DNA of 37,113 bases. Origin: Arthrobacter sp. H5 (lineage in GTDB: Bacteria; Actinomycetota; Actinomycetes; Actinomycetales; Micrococcaceae). The stretch is taken from positions 75,127 through 112,239 of the forward strand of contig NZ_KI915037.1 in NCBI RefSeq assembly GCF_000520595.1, read 5' to 3'. The position numbers and the translations under genes are program-made. The notes under the pieces were generated by a model that was not told the origin of the DNA, did no database searches, and saw only the letters and a list, made by a program, of their open reading frames with translations. How positions within the stretch are numbered: the stretch's first letter is position 1; each line of letters begins with the position of its first letter. Positions 15,874-25,037 of the stretch are shown one piece after another.

Positions 15874-16657
15874 TGGATGACGGAGTATTGACGAGTTCTT
15901 CCTGCAGCCTTCGGTTGAGAGTGTCCGCGGAGACCTCTGCAATGCTGAACTGCGCGGACCCGGACTGGTTTGTGGCAGAGAGAACCTGAACGGAATCGGC
16001 GCCGGTGTACACGGTGAGATTGGTGAACGTTTCCGGACCACCGCTTGCGCCGGTGTAAATCGTCACTGCGCGGCTTTCACCAAGCAACGAGACGCCACGA
16101 TCCTCAAACTCCGCTTGGTTCAAGACCGTGGGCTCCCCGTCTGAGTCCGCAACACTCCTGGGGTCTCCGAGCACGGACAACCGGTGAGCCAGACGATCAG
16201 CCGGGTAGACCACAAAAGCGTGGATGCCGCCGTCGTTCACCTCTTCCTCAAGCACGGTGTCGTCGTGAATGTAGGTGAAGAGCCAGTGACGGCCAACGTC
16301 AGAGGTCCGCTGTCCGGTGACGATGCGCTGCGCGGTCCGGCGCAGCGTCATGATGCCGGTGACGTGCTCATTGGCGTTGAGCCGGGTGGGCTCTTCGTTT
16401 CCTTTCTCGATAACCGGAAAGGCGATGCCCTTGGACATCAGGCTCCGCAGCGCAACAGTTGCGGCCAGATACTTGTTTTCCTCGTGTTTTTCGAGGAACG
16501 GCAAAGCGACAAACTGGTCCCTGTCGATACCGTCGAGGGCAACGATTTCCTCGTCGGTGAGAGTCGGGAGCCCATCGCTGGCCTCAAACGACAGTGCCAG
16601 GACCTGCTTTGCACACTCGACGTCGCGGGTGGTCCACTCAATCTGCTTGGTACTCAA
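15866..16657 (-). CDS. Unknown protein coupled to a WXG100 gene (possible chaperone or partner)
   Basis: I do not recognise this 263-residue protein. It has no signal peptide or membrane segment. Its two halves contain mixed alpha/beta segments such as HWLFTYIHDDTVLEEEV, IHAFVVYPADRLAHRL, AVTIYTGASGG and LTVYTGADSVQVLSATNQ. Its ATG overlaps the stop of the WXG100 gene by 4 bp (ATGA), and its own stop overlaps the RDD gene, so the three are translated together. The size and position would suit an EspG-like cytosolic chaperone of type VII cargo or an immunity protein, but I see no convincing motif for either, so this is context only. Confidence 0.6.
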   Translation of the reverse strand: MSTKQIEWTTRDVECAKQVLALSFEASDGLPTLTDEEIVALDGIDRDQFVALPFLEKHEENKYLAATVALRSLMSKGIAFPVIEKGNEEPTRLNANEHVTGIMTLRRTAQRIVTGQRTSDVGRHWLFTYIHDDTVLEEEVNDGGIHAFVVYPADRLAHRLSVLGDPRSVADSDGEPTVLNQAEFEDRGVSLLGESRAVTIYTGASGGPETFTNLTVYTGADSVQVLSATNQSGSAQFSIAEVSADTLNRRLQEELVNTPSSNE

Positions 16658-17625
16658 TCGAACAATCCTCCAATCGATCCAATCGGATCATCAACAAAGT
16701 CGCCTACACCTTCAGTCACACTATCGGCCAGGTCGCCGGCGCCTTCCAATGCGTCACTGCCAAAGTCCGTGACCGCATCCACAGCGTCTCCGCCGAAGTC
16801 CCTCACCGCGTCCACGGCGTTCCCCGTGAACTCCGTAATATTGTCCCAGTTGTCATAGACGTAGGTGCCGAGCGCCCAGGCTCCGGCGGCCACACCGGCG
16901 CCCACCACAATTCCCACGCCCACCGGGCCCAGCAGTCCGGCCGCCATCAGCAAAGTTCCACCACCGCCAATGACGCTCAAACCACCGGCCACGCGGTCGC
17001 CCACCCCGAGGGCTCCCTCATGAGCCGGATCGAACATGTCGTGAATGCCGCCGGCAATGCTGAACGGCGCCAGGAGCGGCCCAGCGAAACGGCTGAACTT
17101 CGAAAACTTGCTGGTCGCGTTGAGCATGTCGTCGGCCCACGAGACGTTGCGGAGTCCCTGCGCAAGATCGAGAATGCGTTTGCTGTTGATGAACGCTTCC
17201 GAGTTTTTGAGGAACTGATACGCGCCATAGCCGGCGGCCGCGAATCCGCCCGCTGCGCTGAGTGAGTCGACGATTGCATCAAGGATGCCGCCGCCGCCGT
17301 CGGCGCTCTTGGCTGTGCCCGCCGGGGTGCCGTCGAAACCGCCAATGGCACCTGAACCTGAGTCCGACGTCTGCTCCTGCTGGCGCGCCTGTTCCAGCAG
17401 GTCACGTGATCCCCGGTCCAGCGTATTAGCCGCAAGCATGATGGCCATCTGTTGGCCGTCCCAGGAGGAACGGAGCGAGTCGGCGTCCCTGCCGCGCCAT
17501 CCGGTGTTATTGATGACGCCGGCTGTCAGGGTGGACCGGATGGTGCGCAGGTTTTCGGCGGATTGCGAAAACCGCTCAGCCAGTGTTTGCAGCTGCTCGA
17601 TGTTGGCGCCGAGTGTTTCTGACAT
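16654..17625 (-). CDS. WXG100-domain protein with long glycine-rich hydrophobic C-terminus (candidate type VII secretion cargo)
   Basis: Residues 1-85 form a WXG100-type helical hairpin with the W-x-G turn at W43-R-G45 (NTGWRGRDADS). A low-complexity linker (86-112) follows, then hydrophobic, glycine-rich segments at about 113-139 and 213-255 (the latter long enough for two membrane passes), and an acidic tail with DFG-x-DA-type repeats (RDFGGDAVDAVTDFGSDALEGAGDL, given here only as pattern, 275-299). At 323 aa it is three times the length of an EsxA-type protein, so it resembles WXG/LXG proteins whose C-terminus carries an effector or pore-forming part. AAGG lies 7 nt before the ATG. It heads a coupled three-gene run. 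No ESX machinery is in the window. Confidence 0.75.
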   Translation of the reverse strand: MSETLGANIEQLQTLAERFSQSAENLRTIRSTLTAGVINNTGWRGRDADSLRSSWDGQQMAIMLAANTLDRGSRDLLEQARQQEQTSDSGSGAIGGFDGTPAGTAKSADGGGGILDAIVDSLSAAGGFAAAGYGAYQFLKNSEAFINSKRILDLAQGLRNVSWADDMLNATSKFSKFSRFAGPLLAPFSIAGGIHDMFDPAHEGALGVGDRVAGGLSVIGGGGTLLMAAGLLGPVGVGIVVGAGVAAGAWALGTYVYDNWDNITEFTGNAVDAVRDFGGDAVDAVTDFGSDALEGAGDLADSVTEGVGDFVDDPIGSIGGLFD

Positions 17626-17676
17626 GAGTATGCCTTCACGTTGAGACCGGAAGATTCCACCTCAGAACCTACCCCT

Positions 17677-17712
17677 GCGCCCGCATGGGCGCCATGGGGA
17701 GGGGTCCCCATG
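17677..17712 (-). terminator. Tandem hairpins after the pyrophosphatase gene
   Basis: Two directly adjacent perfect hairpins: gcgccc-gcat-gggcgc (17677-17692) and catgggga-gggg-tccccatg (17693-17712). They lie 15 bp past the pyrophosphatase stop on the minus strand and before the WXG100 gene. They probably end pyrophosphatase transcription. Confidence 0.5.
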
Positions 17713-17727
17713 AACAGCGCCGCTTAG

Positions 17728-18294
17728 TCAGCGGCCCTGCGGTGCGACGGACGCGTTGTCGGAATCGGCGTCGACATCGCGGCCCTGCGGCTCATCCTCT
17801 TCGCTGTGTTCTCCCTGCTGCTTGAAGCGTTCCAGGGATGCCTTAACCTCTGCCTCTGCTTCAGCGCGGCCGGCCCAGTCAGCCGCCTCAACCCATTTGC
17901 CGGGTTCCAGATCCTTGTACTTGGTGAAGAAGTGTTCGATCTCATCGAGCAGGAACTTCGATACATCCGAAAGTTCCCGGATGTGATCGAAGCGGGGATC
18001 CACCGGGACGCAGAGAACCTTTGCATCCCCGCCGCCGTCGTCGGTCATGTTGAACACGCCAATGGGACGGGATTCCACCAGGACGCCCGGGATGAGATCG
18101 AAATCCTGCAGCATCACCATGGCGTCCAGGGGATCGCCGTCTTCGCCGAGCGTGTTCTCGAAGTAGCCGTAGTGTGTGGGGTACTGCATGGAGGTGAAGA
18201 GCACGCGGTCCAGGCGAAGGCGGTGAGTTTCGTGGTCGATTTCGTACTTGACGCGTGAACCCTTGGGTATCTCGATGGTGACGTCGAGTTGCAT
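17728..18294 (-). CDS. ppa: Inorganic pyrophosphatase (family I)
   Basis: Hydrolyses pyrophosphate to two phosphates in the cytosol, driving biosynthetic reactions. The protein starts [18 protein letters not shown] and has the metal-binding signature [10 protein letters not shown] (52-61), the YPTHYGYF segment (38-45) and the [10 protein letters not shown] helix near 127-136. At 188 aa it carries an extra acidic tail of about 28 residues ([12 protein letters not shown]...) beyond the core of about 160. The start at 18294 is supported by AAGAGGAG six bases upstream; the open frame continues much further without similarity. Divergent from the carboxypeptidase gene. Confidence 0.95.
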   Translation of the reverse strand: MQLDVTIEIPKGSRVKYEIDHETHRLRLDRVLFTSMQYPTHYGYFENTLGEDGDPLDAMVMLQDFDLIPGVLVESRPIGVFNMTDDGGGDAKVLCVPVDPRFDHIRELSDVSKFLLDEIEHFFTKYKDLEPGKWVEAADWAGRAEAEAEVKASLERFKQQGEHSEEDEPQGRDVDADSDNASVAPQGR

Positions 18295-18457
18295 GGAAAC
18301 TCCTCTTGATGGAAGCTGGCGGCGCGGGCGCAAAGCGGCAGGCGCCCGGTTTACTGTTAAAGATAGTAGGTCCGCGTCACTTCCCCCATTCCGGCCAGGT
18401 CCGCCCGGGCACTGTGCGCAGGGTTTACTCCACATCACGGGCAAGGGGGAGGGCACC
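18295..18457. promoter_or_regulatory. Divergent promoter region, ppa / D-Ala-D-Ala carboxypeptidase
   Basis: The gap has one AT-rich island at about 18350-18370 (tttactgttaaagatagtag), the likely site of the start signals for one or both genes. GATAGT (plus) and TACTAT (minus) are possible -10 hexamers but no good -35 pairs with them. The ribosome-binding sites AAGAGGAG (minus, 18307-18300) and GGGGAGGG (plus, about 18446-18453) are clear. Confidence 0.35.
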
Positions 18458-19873
18458 ATGAAGCGCAGCGCGCGCCTTGTGACGACCATGCTGCTTGTCC
18501 TTGCGCTGGGCGCTTTGGCTGTGCCGTTCGGCCTGCACTTCGGCCCCCGTGTGGCAGATGTCCTTGCGGTCAAAGAGCCCACGCCGGAACCAGTCATCCC
18601 TTCTATGCAGCGTCCGCCGGAGGATCTCAGCGTTCCCACAATGGTGAGCAGGCTGGATTCCGCAGCACCCATCCCCGACCCCACCGTCCTCGAGTCACTG
18701 CTCGCCGAAGAGCTGGTGATCAGCGGGTCGGGTTCGTTTACCGGGACAGTCATCGATGCTGAAACGGGTGAAACGCTCTACAACCGCGACGGCGAAAAGC
18801 TGCAGCTGCCGGCGTCGAACATGAAGCTCCTCACCGCCACCGCCGTCCTCACCAAATTGGATCCGGACAAGCGTCTGATCACGTCGGTGCACCAGGGAAG
18901 CGAGCCGGGGTCGCTGCTGCTTCGCGCTGGTGGCGATGTGCTGCTTGGCTCCGGCAGATCCGATGCCGACGGTGTCATTGGACATGCCGGACTGGCAACC
19001 CTCGCGGCCCAAACCGCCAAAGAACTGGAGGCTGAAGGCCCAGTCCGGATCTTCCTGGACGACTCGCTCTTCGCTGGTCCCGTCCTCAACGCCGGCTGGA
19101 ATGCCGGTGATATTGAAAACGGAGAGATTGCGCCCATCTACCCGTTGGCAATCAACTCGTCCTGGATCGAGGAGGGGACGCAGGCGGGTCCGCGTTCGCA
19201 GGATGCTGCCATGGACGCTGCGGCGGTCTTCCGGAAGGCGCTGGCCGAAGCCGGCATCGACGTCGAGGAGGACATCCAGCGGGCACCCACCCCACCGGAC
19301 GCGCCGCTTCTTGCTTCTGTTGAATCGGCAACGGTCAGCGAACTCGTTTCCCACATGCTCCTGACCTCGGACAACTATCTGGCTGAGGCGCTCGCCAGGG
19401 TAGCGGCGAAGGCCAGTGGGCGTCCGGCGTCGTTTGGGGGCGGCCTGGAAACCATCGTCGAAGCGCTGGGCGCCCTGGAACTCCCCACCGAGGGCATGTT
19501 CCTGGGCGACGCAGCGGGTCTCTCCCCCCGCACGCTGGTATCGCCGGCACAGCTGGCCGGATTGGTGCAGGCCCTGCTCGCCACCGAGGACCGTTCCCTA
19601 CAGCGGGTGCTCGACGGGCTTCCGGTCGCGGGATTGTCGGGCACGCTGGCGGACCGCTATAACGACGGCGACGCGGCTGCCGGTGCCGGCCTGGTGCGCG
19701 CCAAGACCGGCACACTCAATGCGGTGACGGCGCTGACCGGGCACGTGGTGACGGCGGAGGGGCGGCTGCTCGCATTCTCCTTCATCGCGGGAGACCTGGA
19801 CGGTAACACCGGTCAGGCAAGAGCCGCCGCGGACAACGCGGCGGCAGTGCTCGCTGCTTGCGGGTGCCGCTAG
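18458..19873 (+). CDS. dacB: D-alanyl-D-alanine carboxypeptidase/endopeptidase (PBP4 type, family S13)
   Basis: A penicillin-binding protein that trims or cleaves peptidoglycan cross-links outside the membrane. The N-terminus [20 protein letters not shown] is a signal peptide or anchor. Catalytic motifs: SxxK as S120-NMK123, SxN as SDN (304-306), and KTG (416-418). The insert between the first two motifs is about 180 residues, as in family S13. The 471-aa length fits. I start at ATG 18458, which has a GGGGGAGGG ribosome-binding site and produces the signal peptide directly; the longer frame has no basis. Confidence 0.92.
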   Translation: MKRSARLVTTMLLVLALGALAVPFGLHFGPRVADVLAVKEPTPEPVIPSMQRPPEDLSVPTMVSRLDSAAPIPDPTVLESLLAEELVISGSGSFTGTVIDAETGETLYNRDGEKLQLPASNMKLLTATAVLTKLDPDKRLITSVHQGSEPGSLLLRAGGDVLLGSGRSDADGVIGHAGLATLAAQTAKELEAEGPVRIFLDDSLFAGPVLNAGWNAGDIENGEIAPIYPLAINSSWIEEGTQAGPRSQDAAMDAAAVFRKALAEAGIDVEEDIQRAPTPPDAPLLASVESATVSELVSHMLLTSDNYLAEALARVAAKASGRPASFGGGLETIVEALGALELPTEGMFLGDAAGLSPRTLVSPAQLAGLVQALLATEDRSLQRVLDGLPVAGLSGTLADRYNDGDAAAGAGLVRAKTGTLNAVTALTGHVVTAEGRLLAFSFIAGDLDGNTGQARAAADNAAAVLAACGCR

Positions 19874-19916
19874 CTGCACACCGCACGCGACTGGGCGGGG
19901 CGACGCCCTCCCAGAT

Positions 19917-19928
19917 TAGTGTGGTCGA
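19917..19928 (+). promoter_or_regulatory. Leaderless -10 element of the zinc protease gene
   Basis: TAGTGT (19917-19922) followed by exactly 6 nt and the ATG at 19929. There is no ribosome-binding site. Same geometry as serS and folE. Confidence 0.55.
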
Positions 19929-21062
19929 ATGGTCCCCATGGAAAGCAGCACGCCGTCCCGCCCGCAACTCGTCAACTGGGAGCTCGCCGCCAGCAGCGCG
20001 GCAAAGCTCTCGCCTCCGGGTCCCCAGCTGCGTGCAGGAGAAATAGCTGCGGCCGTGCAGAACCTCCGCGAACTGGCGGATGCCTCTGTGGGCCACGTTC
20101 ACCGGATCACTGGGCTGGATGCCGCACGGGACCTCCGCGACTCCGAGCTGCTCATCGTGGACCGCGCGTCCTGGGCGAAGGCCAACACCCAGAGCTTCCA
20201 GACCCTGATGGCGCCGGCGCTTGAGGAGCTCCTTCGCACCAAGGGCGAGCATTTGAAGAATGGCGGAGCGGCCGTCAGCGGCAACGTCACGGGTGCGCAG
20301 ATGGGCGCAATTCTGGCTTTCCTGTCCAGCAAGGTCCTGGGCCAGTATGACCCGTTTGTCCCATCGCGCAATGGGCCGGGCGGCCGCCTGATGCTGGTTG
20401 CCCCGAACATCATTTCGATCGAACGCGAGCTCAATGTAGATCCAACGGACTTCCGGCTGTGGGTTTGCCTGCATGAGCAGACTCACCGGGTGCAGTTTGC
20501 CGCCGCGCCCTGGCTGAAGGACCACATGCGGGAGCACATTTCCCAGCTGACCGTCGGGCTGGTCGACAAGGCGGACGGCCTGTCTGAGCGCCTCGCTGGC
20601 GCGCTGAAGTCGATCTCCCCGCGCCAGGGTGGTTCACAGAACGACGACGACGGCGTTCCGCCCCAGGATTCCGGCGTCCTGTCCCTGCTCCAAGACCCGG
20701 AGGACAAGGCGCGACTGTCTCATCTCACCGCCGTGATGAGCCTGTTGGAAGGCCATGCCAACGTGGTGATGGACGCAGTCGACTCAAGCATTGTCCCTAC
20801 CGTCAAAACGATCCGCAGCCGCTTCAACGCGCGCGGTAAATCCCGTGGTCCGGTGGAAAAGCTCATTCGACGGCTCATGGGCCTCGACGCGAAGATGCGC
20901 CAGTACAGCGACGGCGCCCGGTTTGTCCGGCGCGTGGTGGACGCGGTGGGCATGGAGGGGTTCAACCGGGTGTGGATCAGCGCGGACAACCTCCCCACCG
21001 AGAAGGAGATCCATTCCCCTGACGCGTGGATTACCCGGATGGGTCTGCAGCCCGTTGGCTGA
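19929..21062 (+). CDS. Zinc-dependent metalloprotease-like protein, DUF2342 (F420 biosynthesis-associated family)
   Basis: The 377-residue protein matches the actinobacterial family annotated as zinc-dependent metalloprotease or coenzyme F420 biosynthesis-associated protein. A gluzincin-like motif HEQTH (182-186) lies in CLHEQTHRVQF, and EGHANVVMD further on probably supplies another ligand. No signal peptide. The proteolytic activity and target are not established; the F420 link comes from phylogenetic co-occurrence. The ATG has no ribosome-binding site but a TAGTGT -10 six bases upstream; a second ATG nine bases later is possible. It is followed after 12 bp by tilS, a conserved neighbour. 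Confidence 0.85.
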   Translation: MVPMESSTPSRPQLVNWELAASSAAKLSPPGPQLRAGEIAAAVQNLRELADASVGHVHRITGLDAARDLRDSELLIVDRASWAKANTQSFQTLMAPALEELLRTKGEHLKNGGAAVSGNVTGAQMGAILAFLSSKVLGQYDPFVPSRNGPGGRLMLVAPNIISIERELNVDPTDFRLWVCLHEQTHRVQFAAAPWLKDHMREHISQLTVGLVDKADGLSERLAGALKSISPRQGGSQNDDDGVPPQDSGVLSLLQDPEDKARLSHLTAVMSLLEGHANVVMDAVDSSIVPTVKTIRSRFNARGKSRGPVEKLIRRLMGLDAKMRQYSDGARFVRRVVDAVGMEGFNRVWISADNLPTEKEIHSPDAWITRMGLQPVG

Positions 21063-21074
21063 AGTGCGCACACT

Positions 21075-22121
21075 GTGATCCGGCGGCCCCGGCTCAGTCC
21101 CGTGGTGGGTGTTGCCCGGAACCTTGTGCGCCAGGCGCTCCGGGACGCGGAGGTAGCCCAGGGTTCCCTGGTGCTGGTTGCCTGCAGCGGCGGACCGGAT
21201 TCCCTGGCCCTCGCTGCAACCGCCTCGCACTTTGCCCGCAGCGGAGAATTCCGGGTGGGTGCTGTGGTGGTGGATCACGGGCTGCAGGCGGGGAGCGCCG
21301 ACGTCGCAGACCGCGCTCAACAGCAGCTGCAGGCCCTTGGCCTGGACCCGGTGGAAGTCCGCCGCGTCACCGTGCCAACCTCAGGCATGGGACCGGAGGC
21401 GGCCGCGCGGACGGTGCGCTATGAAGCGTTGGATGCGGCCGTCGTCGGGCATGGCGCTGCGGCAGTACTTCTGGGCCACACCCTTGATGATCAGGCGGAA
21501 CAGGTGCTGCTTGGCCTCTCCCGCGGCTCGGGAACCCGGTCGCTGGCGGGGATGCCGGCACGGCGGGGGAGCTACCTGCGGCCTTTCCTCAGCCTCCAGC
21601 GCGCCGACACTGATGAGGTGTGCCGGTTCGAGAACCTCCAGCCATGGCACGACCCCAGCAATGCGGATCCGGTCTTCGCCCGTTCGCGTGTCCGGAGCGA
21701 GGTGCTGCCCTATCTCGAGGAGCAGTTGGGTCCGGGAATAGCGCGGGCGCTCTACCGCACGTCCCGCATCCTCGGGCAGGACGCAGACTATCTGGACGCG
21801 GTCAGCAAGGACGAGTACGGGCGGATCAGGAGGGAGCACGACGGCGGCATCCTCCTGTCCGAGGAGGCGCTGCGATCGCTTCCGCCCTCCCTGCGACAGC
21901 GGGTGCTGGCGCTCGCCGTCGTCGAACTTGGCGGTGTCCAGCCCAGCTACGAGCGGCTCCTGGCGGCGGAGAATCTCCTGAGGCGCGAAGGTTCAGCCGG
22001 GCCGGTGCAGCTGGGAGGCAACGTAAGCGCCTACCGGCAGGTGCGTGGGAAGCCCGTTCCCCATGGGGAGCCCGGCTATGGCAGTCTTGTCCTTAGGAAA
22101 AACCGCCGCGTGCCGTCCTAG
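21075..22121 (+). CDS. tilS: tRNA(Ile)-lysidine synthetase
   Basis: TilS attaches lysine to C34 of the CAU-anticodon tRNA-Ile using ATP, so that it reads AUA. The PP-loop SGGPDS (38-43) is present in LVACSGGPDSLALAA, followed by VVVDHGLQ and LGHTLDDQAEQVLLGLSRGSGTRSLAGMP, all typical of the N-type synthetase domain. The length of 348 aa is normal for actinobacterial TilS. The start GTG at 21075 has no clear ribosome-binding site; a start at the later GTG (VGVARNL) is possible. It lies 12 bp after the zinc protease gene and 37 bp before hpt. Confidence 0.92.
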   Translation: MIRRPRLSPVVGVARNLVRQALRDAEVAQGSLVLVACSGGPDSLALAATASHFARSGEFRVGAVVVDHGLQAGSADVADRAQQQLQALGLDPVEVRRVTVPTSGMGPEAAARTVRYEALDAAVVGHGAAAVLLGHTLDDQAEQVLLGLSRGSGTRSLAGMPARRGSYLRPFLSLQRADTDEVCRFENLQPWHDPSNADPVFARSRVRSEVLPYLEEQLGPGIARALYRTSRILGQDADYLDAVSKDEYGRIRREHDGGILLSEEALRSLPPSLRQRVLALAVVELGGVQPSYERLLAAENLLRREGSAGPVQLGGNVSAYRQVRGKPVPHGEPGYGSLVLRKNRRVPS

Positions 22122-22158
22122 CCGGGTGCGCGGATTCGATTACCCCCAGGAGTTATTG

Positions 22159-22710
22159 GTGGATTCACACGACGTCCAGTCAGACCTCAAGCACGTTCTT
22201 TACACCAAAGAGGACATCCAGCGGCGGGTGAATGAACTGGCGGCGGAAATCGACAGCGACTATGCCGGCCGGGACCTGCTGATTGTGGGCGTGTTGAAGG
22301 GCGCGGTGATGGTCATGGCGGACCTGGCGCGGGCGCTGCACTCGCATGTGACCATGGACTGGATGGCGGTGTCCTCCTACGGATCCGGAACGCAGTCCTC
22401 GGGAGTGGTGCGCATCCTCAAGGACCTCGAGACGGACCTCATGGGAAAGCACGTTTTGATAGTCGAGGACATCATCGATTCGGGGCTCACACTGTCCTGG
22501 CTGAAGGCGAACCTGCTCTCGCGCGGTCCCGCCTCGGTGGAAATCTGCACGCTCCTCCGCAAGCCCGAGGCCGCCAAGGTGAACATTGACGTGAAGTACG
22601 TGGGGTACAACATCCCCAACGAGTTTGTTGTGGGCTACGGTTTGGATTTCGCCGAAAAGTACCGCAACCTCGATTTCATCGGAACGCTTGCACCGCACGT
22701 CTACGAGTAG
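22159..22710 (+). CDS. hpt: Hypoxanthine(-guanine) phosphoribosyltransferase
   Basis: Salvages hypoxanthine and guanine to IMP and GMP with PRPP. The 183 residues contain the PRPP-binding loop VEDIIDSG (102-109), the GVLKGAVM helix (44-51) and the VGYNIPNEFVVGYGLD region that contacts the base. I choose GTG 22159, because AGGAG lies six bases upstream and because the mature family start (DSHDVQSDL) follows; the open frame extends to 22045 without similarity. In actinobacteria tilS, hpt and ftsH are commonly adjacent, as here. Confidence 0.93.
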   Translation: MDSHDVQSDLKHVLYTKEDIQRRVNELAAEIDSDYAGRDLLIVGVLKGAVMVMADLARALHSHVTMDWMAVSSYGSGTQSSGVVRILKDLETDLMGKHVLIVEDIIDSGLTLSWLKANLLSRGPASVEICTLLRKPEAAKVNIDVKYVGYNIPNEFVVGYGLDFAEKYRNLDFIGTLAPHVYE

Positions 22711-22850
22711 GCGGCTCACCGGGTGACTCCGCGGCCACCCACGTTGGTTCTGTACGCCCAGAGGGAACTTTTCGATCGCAGTGTGCGTGGATTCTGCAGA
22801 CGGTGTAAAGCTTGAATGGCGTTCATGGCGCCCAGAGAAAAGCGCCCGTG

Positions 22851-22858
22851 GATAATTT
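22851..22858 (+). promoter_or_regulatory. Possible -10 element of ftsH
   Basis: GATAATTT overlaps two good -10 hexamers (GATAAT and TAATTT). An in-frame GTG stands 5-7 nt downstream at 22864, so ftsH may be leaderless. No matching -35 is obvious. Confidence 0.4.
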
Positions 22859-22902
22859 GGCTCGTGAAGCAGGAGGGACAGGGTCTTACAACCCTGAGAC
22901 GC

Positions 22903-25002
22903 ATGAAATTTAAGAAGATTTTCAAGGGCCCCATATTCTGGATTGTGCTCGCGGTAGTGGCACTACTTGTCATCCTGCCCACTGTCTTCAACAGCAGCGG
23001 CGCGCGGGTCGACACCAGCGTGGGTCTTGAGCTGCTGGAGTCCGACAGCGTTGAACAGGCCAAAATCCACGACGGCGAGAACCGCGTCGACCTCACGCTG
23101 AGAGAAGACTACGAGGATCTGGGCCGAAGCGTTCAGTTCTTCTTCAGCCAGAACCGTGGCGAGCTGGTGGTCGAGGCAATCAACCAGTCCGACGTCGATG
23201 GCTTTACCGACCAGCCCCTTGAAAACAACTGGTTCGGAAACATCTTCAGCCTTATTTTCCCCATCCTGATCCTGGGTGCTATCTTCTGGTTCCTGCTCAG
23301 CCGCATGCAGGGCGGCGGCTCCAAGGTGATGCAGTTTGGTAAGTCGAAGGCCAAGCTCATCAACAAGGACCTGCCACAGGTCACCTTCAACGATGTTGCG
23401 GGCGCTGATGAAGCCGTTGAGGAACTGCATGAGATCAAGGAATTCCTGCAGGAGCCGGCCAAGTTTCAGGCTCTCGGCGCCAAGATCCCCACGGGTGTGT
23501 TGCTCTACGGTCCTCCCGGAACTGGTAAAACGCTGTTGGCCCGAGCTGTTGCCGGTGAGGCGGGCGCGCCCTTCTATTCAATCTCAGGGTCCGACTTTGT
23601 TGAGATGTTTGTGGGCGTTGGCGCATCCCGCGTGCGTGATCTCTTTGAGCAGGCCAAGGCCAACGCTCCCGCCATCATCTTTGTGGACGAGATCGACGCC
23701 GTTGGCCGCCACCGTGGCGCCGGTGTGGGCGGCGGAAACGATGAGCGCGAGCAGACCCTGAACCAACTCCTGGTGGAGATGGACGGCTTCGACGCCAACA
23801 CCAACGTGATACTTATTGCCGCGACAAACCGTCCGGATGTCCTGGATCCCGCACTGTTGCGCCCGGGACGCTTTGACCGCCAGATTGGCGTCGAGGCACC
23901 GGACATGGGCGGACGGGATCGAATTTTGCAGGTGCACTCCAAGGGAAAGCCGATGGCACCGGGCGTGGACCTGCGCTCCGTTGCCAAGAAGACCCCCGGC
24001 TTTACCGGTGCGGACCTCGCCAATGTGCTGAACGAAGCGGCGCTGCTCACCGCGCGCTCCAACGCGAACCTTATTGACGACCGCGCGCTGGATGAAGCGA
24101 TCGACCGTGTGATTGCCGGACCGCAGAAACGCAGCCGCGTGATGAAGGAACTTGAGCGCAAGATTACGGCCTACCACGAGGGCGGCCACGCGCTGGTGGC
24201 GGCGGCCCTGCGGAACACCGATCCGGTCACCAAGGTGACTATCCTGCCTCGCGGACGTGCCTTGGGCTACACCATGGTGATGCCCGCGGATGACAAGTAT
24301 TCGATCACCCGCAACGAGCTTCTGGACCAGCTTGCCTACGCGATGGGCGGCAGGGTGGCAGAGGAAATTGTGTTCCACGACCCCTCGACGGGTGCGTCCA
24401 ACGACATCGAGAAGGCCACGTCCACGGCACGCAAGATGGTGACCCAGTACGGCATGAGCGAACGCATCGGGTCCGTCAAGCTGGGCCAGGGCGGCGGGGA
24501 GCCGTTCCTCGGCCGGGATATGGGCCACGAACGCAACTACTCTGACCACATCGCCTACATTGTGGACGAAGAGGTGCGCCGTCTGATCGACAACGCACAT
24601 GACGAGGCCTACCAGATCCTCACCGAGAACCGGGACGTTCTAGACAGCATCGCGCTGGAGTTGCTGGAACGTGAAACCTTGAACCAGGCGGAAATCGCCG
24701 AGGTGTTCACTGATGTGCGCAAGCGCAGCCTTCGCACCGTCTGGCTGTCCAAAGATACCCGCCCGGTCCACTCGCTCCCACCGGTGGTTTCCGCCAAAGA
24801 GCGTGCGGAAGCGGATCAGGCCGGCGAGCCGGACCCGAACACCGTTGCTCCACAGGACCAGATTGCCGACGCCAACATGCCGCAGGATTTTGACGTGCAG
24901 GTCAGCGGACTCCCCGAGCCGGAGTCAGGCGACGGCAGCCGGGGTGGCAAAGGCGGTGCCGGGGGAACGGAACGTTCGCTGGGCCACGACCGTAACGAGT
25001 AG
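22903..25002 (+). CDS. ftsH: ATP-dependent zinc metalloprotease FtsH
   Basis: A membrane AAA+ protease degrading misfolded membrane proteins and regulators. From ATG 22903 the 699 residues have TM1 (about 10-27), a short extracytoplasmic domain, TM2 (112-133), Walker A GPPGTGKT (203-210), Walker B VDEID (261-265), the second region of homology [17 protein letters not shown], and the zinc site HEGGH (425-429). The C-terminal tail is rich in Pro, Gly and acid residues. The start is uncertain: no ribosome-binding site precedes 22903, while TAATTT at 22853-22858 and an in-frame GTG at 22864 would give a leaderless form with 13 more residues. Confidence 0.93.
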   Translation: MKFKKIFKGPIFWIVLAVVALLVILPTVFNSSGARVDTSVGLELLESDSVEQAKIHDGENRVDLTLREDYEDLGRSVQFFFSQNRGELVVEAINQSDVDGFTDQPLENNWFGNIFSLIFPILILGAIFWFLLSRMQGGGSKVMQFGKSKAKLINKDLPQVTFNDVAGADEAVEELHEIKEFLQEPAKFQALGAKIPTGVLLYGPPGTGKTLLARAVAGEAGAPFYSISGSDFVEMFVGVGASRVRDLFEQAKANAPAIIFVDEIDAVGRHRGAGVGGGNDEREQTLNQLLVEMDGFDANTNVILIAATNRPDVLDPALLRPGRFDRQIGVEAPDMGGRDRILQVHSKGKPMAPGVDLRSVAKKTPGFTGADLANVLNEAALLTARSNANLIDDRALDEAIDRVIAGPQKRSRVMKELERKITAYHEGGHALVAAALRNTDPVTKVTILPRGRALGYTMVMPADDKYSITRNELLDQLAYAMGGRVAEEIVFHDPSTGASNDIEKATSTARKMVTQYGMSERIGSVKLGQGGGEPFLGRDMGHERNYSDHIAYIVDEEVRRLIDNAHDEAYQILTENRDVLDSIALELLERETLNQAEIAEVFTDVRKRSLRTVWLSKDTRPVHSLPPVVSAKERAEADQAGEPDPNTVAPQDQIADANMPQDFDVQVSGLPEPESGDGSRGGKGGAGGTERSLGHDRNE

Positions 25003-25025
25003 GAAGCCGGCCTTACCTGCCGGGT

Positions 25026-25037
25026 TAGGATCAATTG
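25026..25037 (+). promoter_or_regulatory. Leaderless -10 element of folE
   Basis: TAGGAT (25026-25031) followed by 6 nt (caattg) and GTG at 25038, with no ribosome-binding site. It implies that the folate genes have their own promoter rather than depending only on ftsH. Confidence 0.6.

Noticed and set aside
15874-16041. N-terminal extension of the RDD protein
   Set aside because: It lies fully inside the coupled upstream gene and lacks membrane or RDD features.
18248-18457. Longer carboxypeptidase frame from 18248
   Set aside because: It would overlap the ppa start and bury the signal peptide; GGGGGAGGG precedes ATG 18458.
18295-18753. Longer pyrophosphatase frame from 18753
   Set aside because: The extension is antisense to the carboxypeptidase gene and has no similarity to the family.
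22045-22158. Longer hpt frame from 22045
   Set aside because: It overlaps tilS by 77 bp and is unlike HPRT; the AGGAG before GTG 22159 decides the start.
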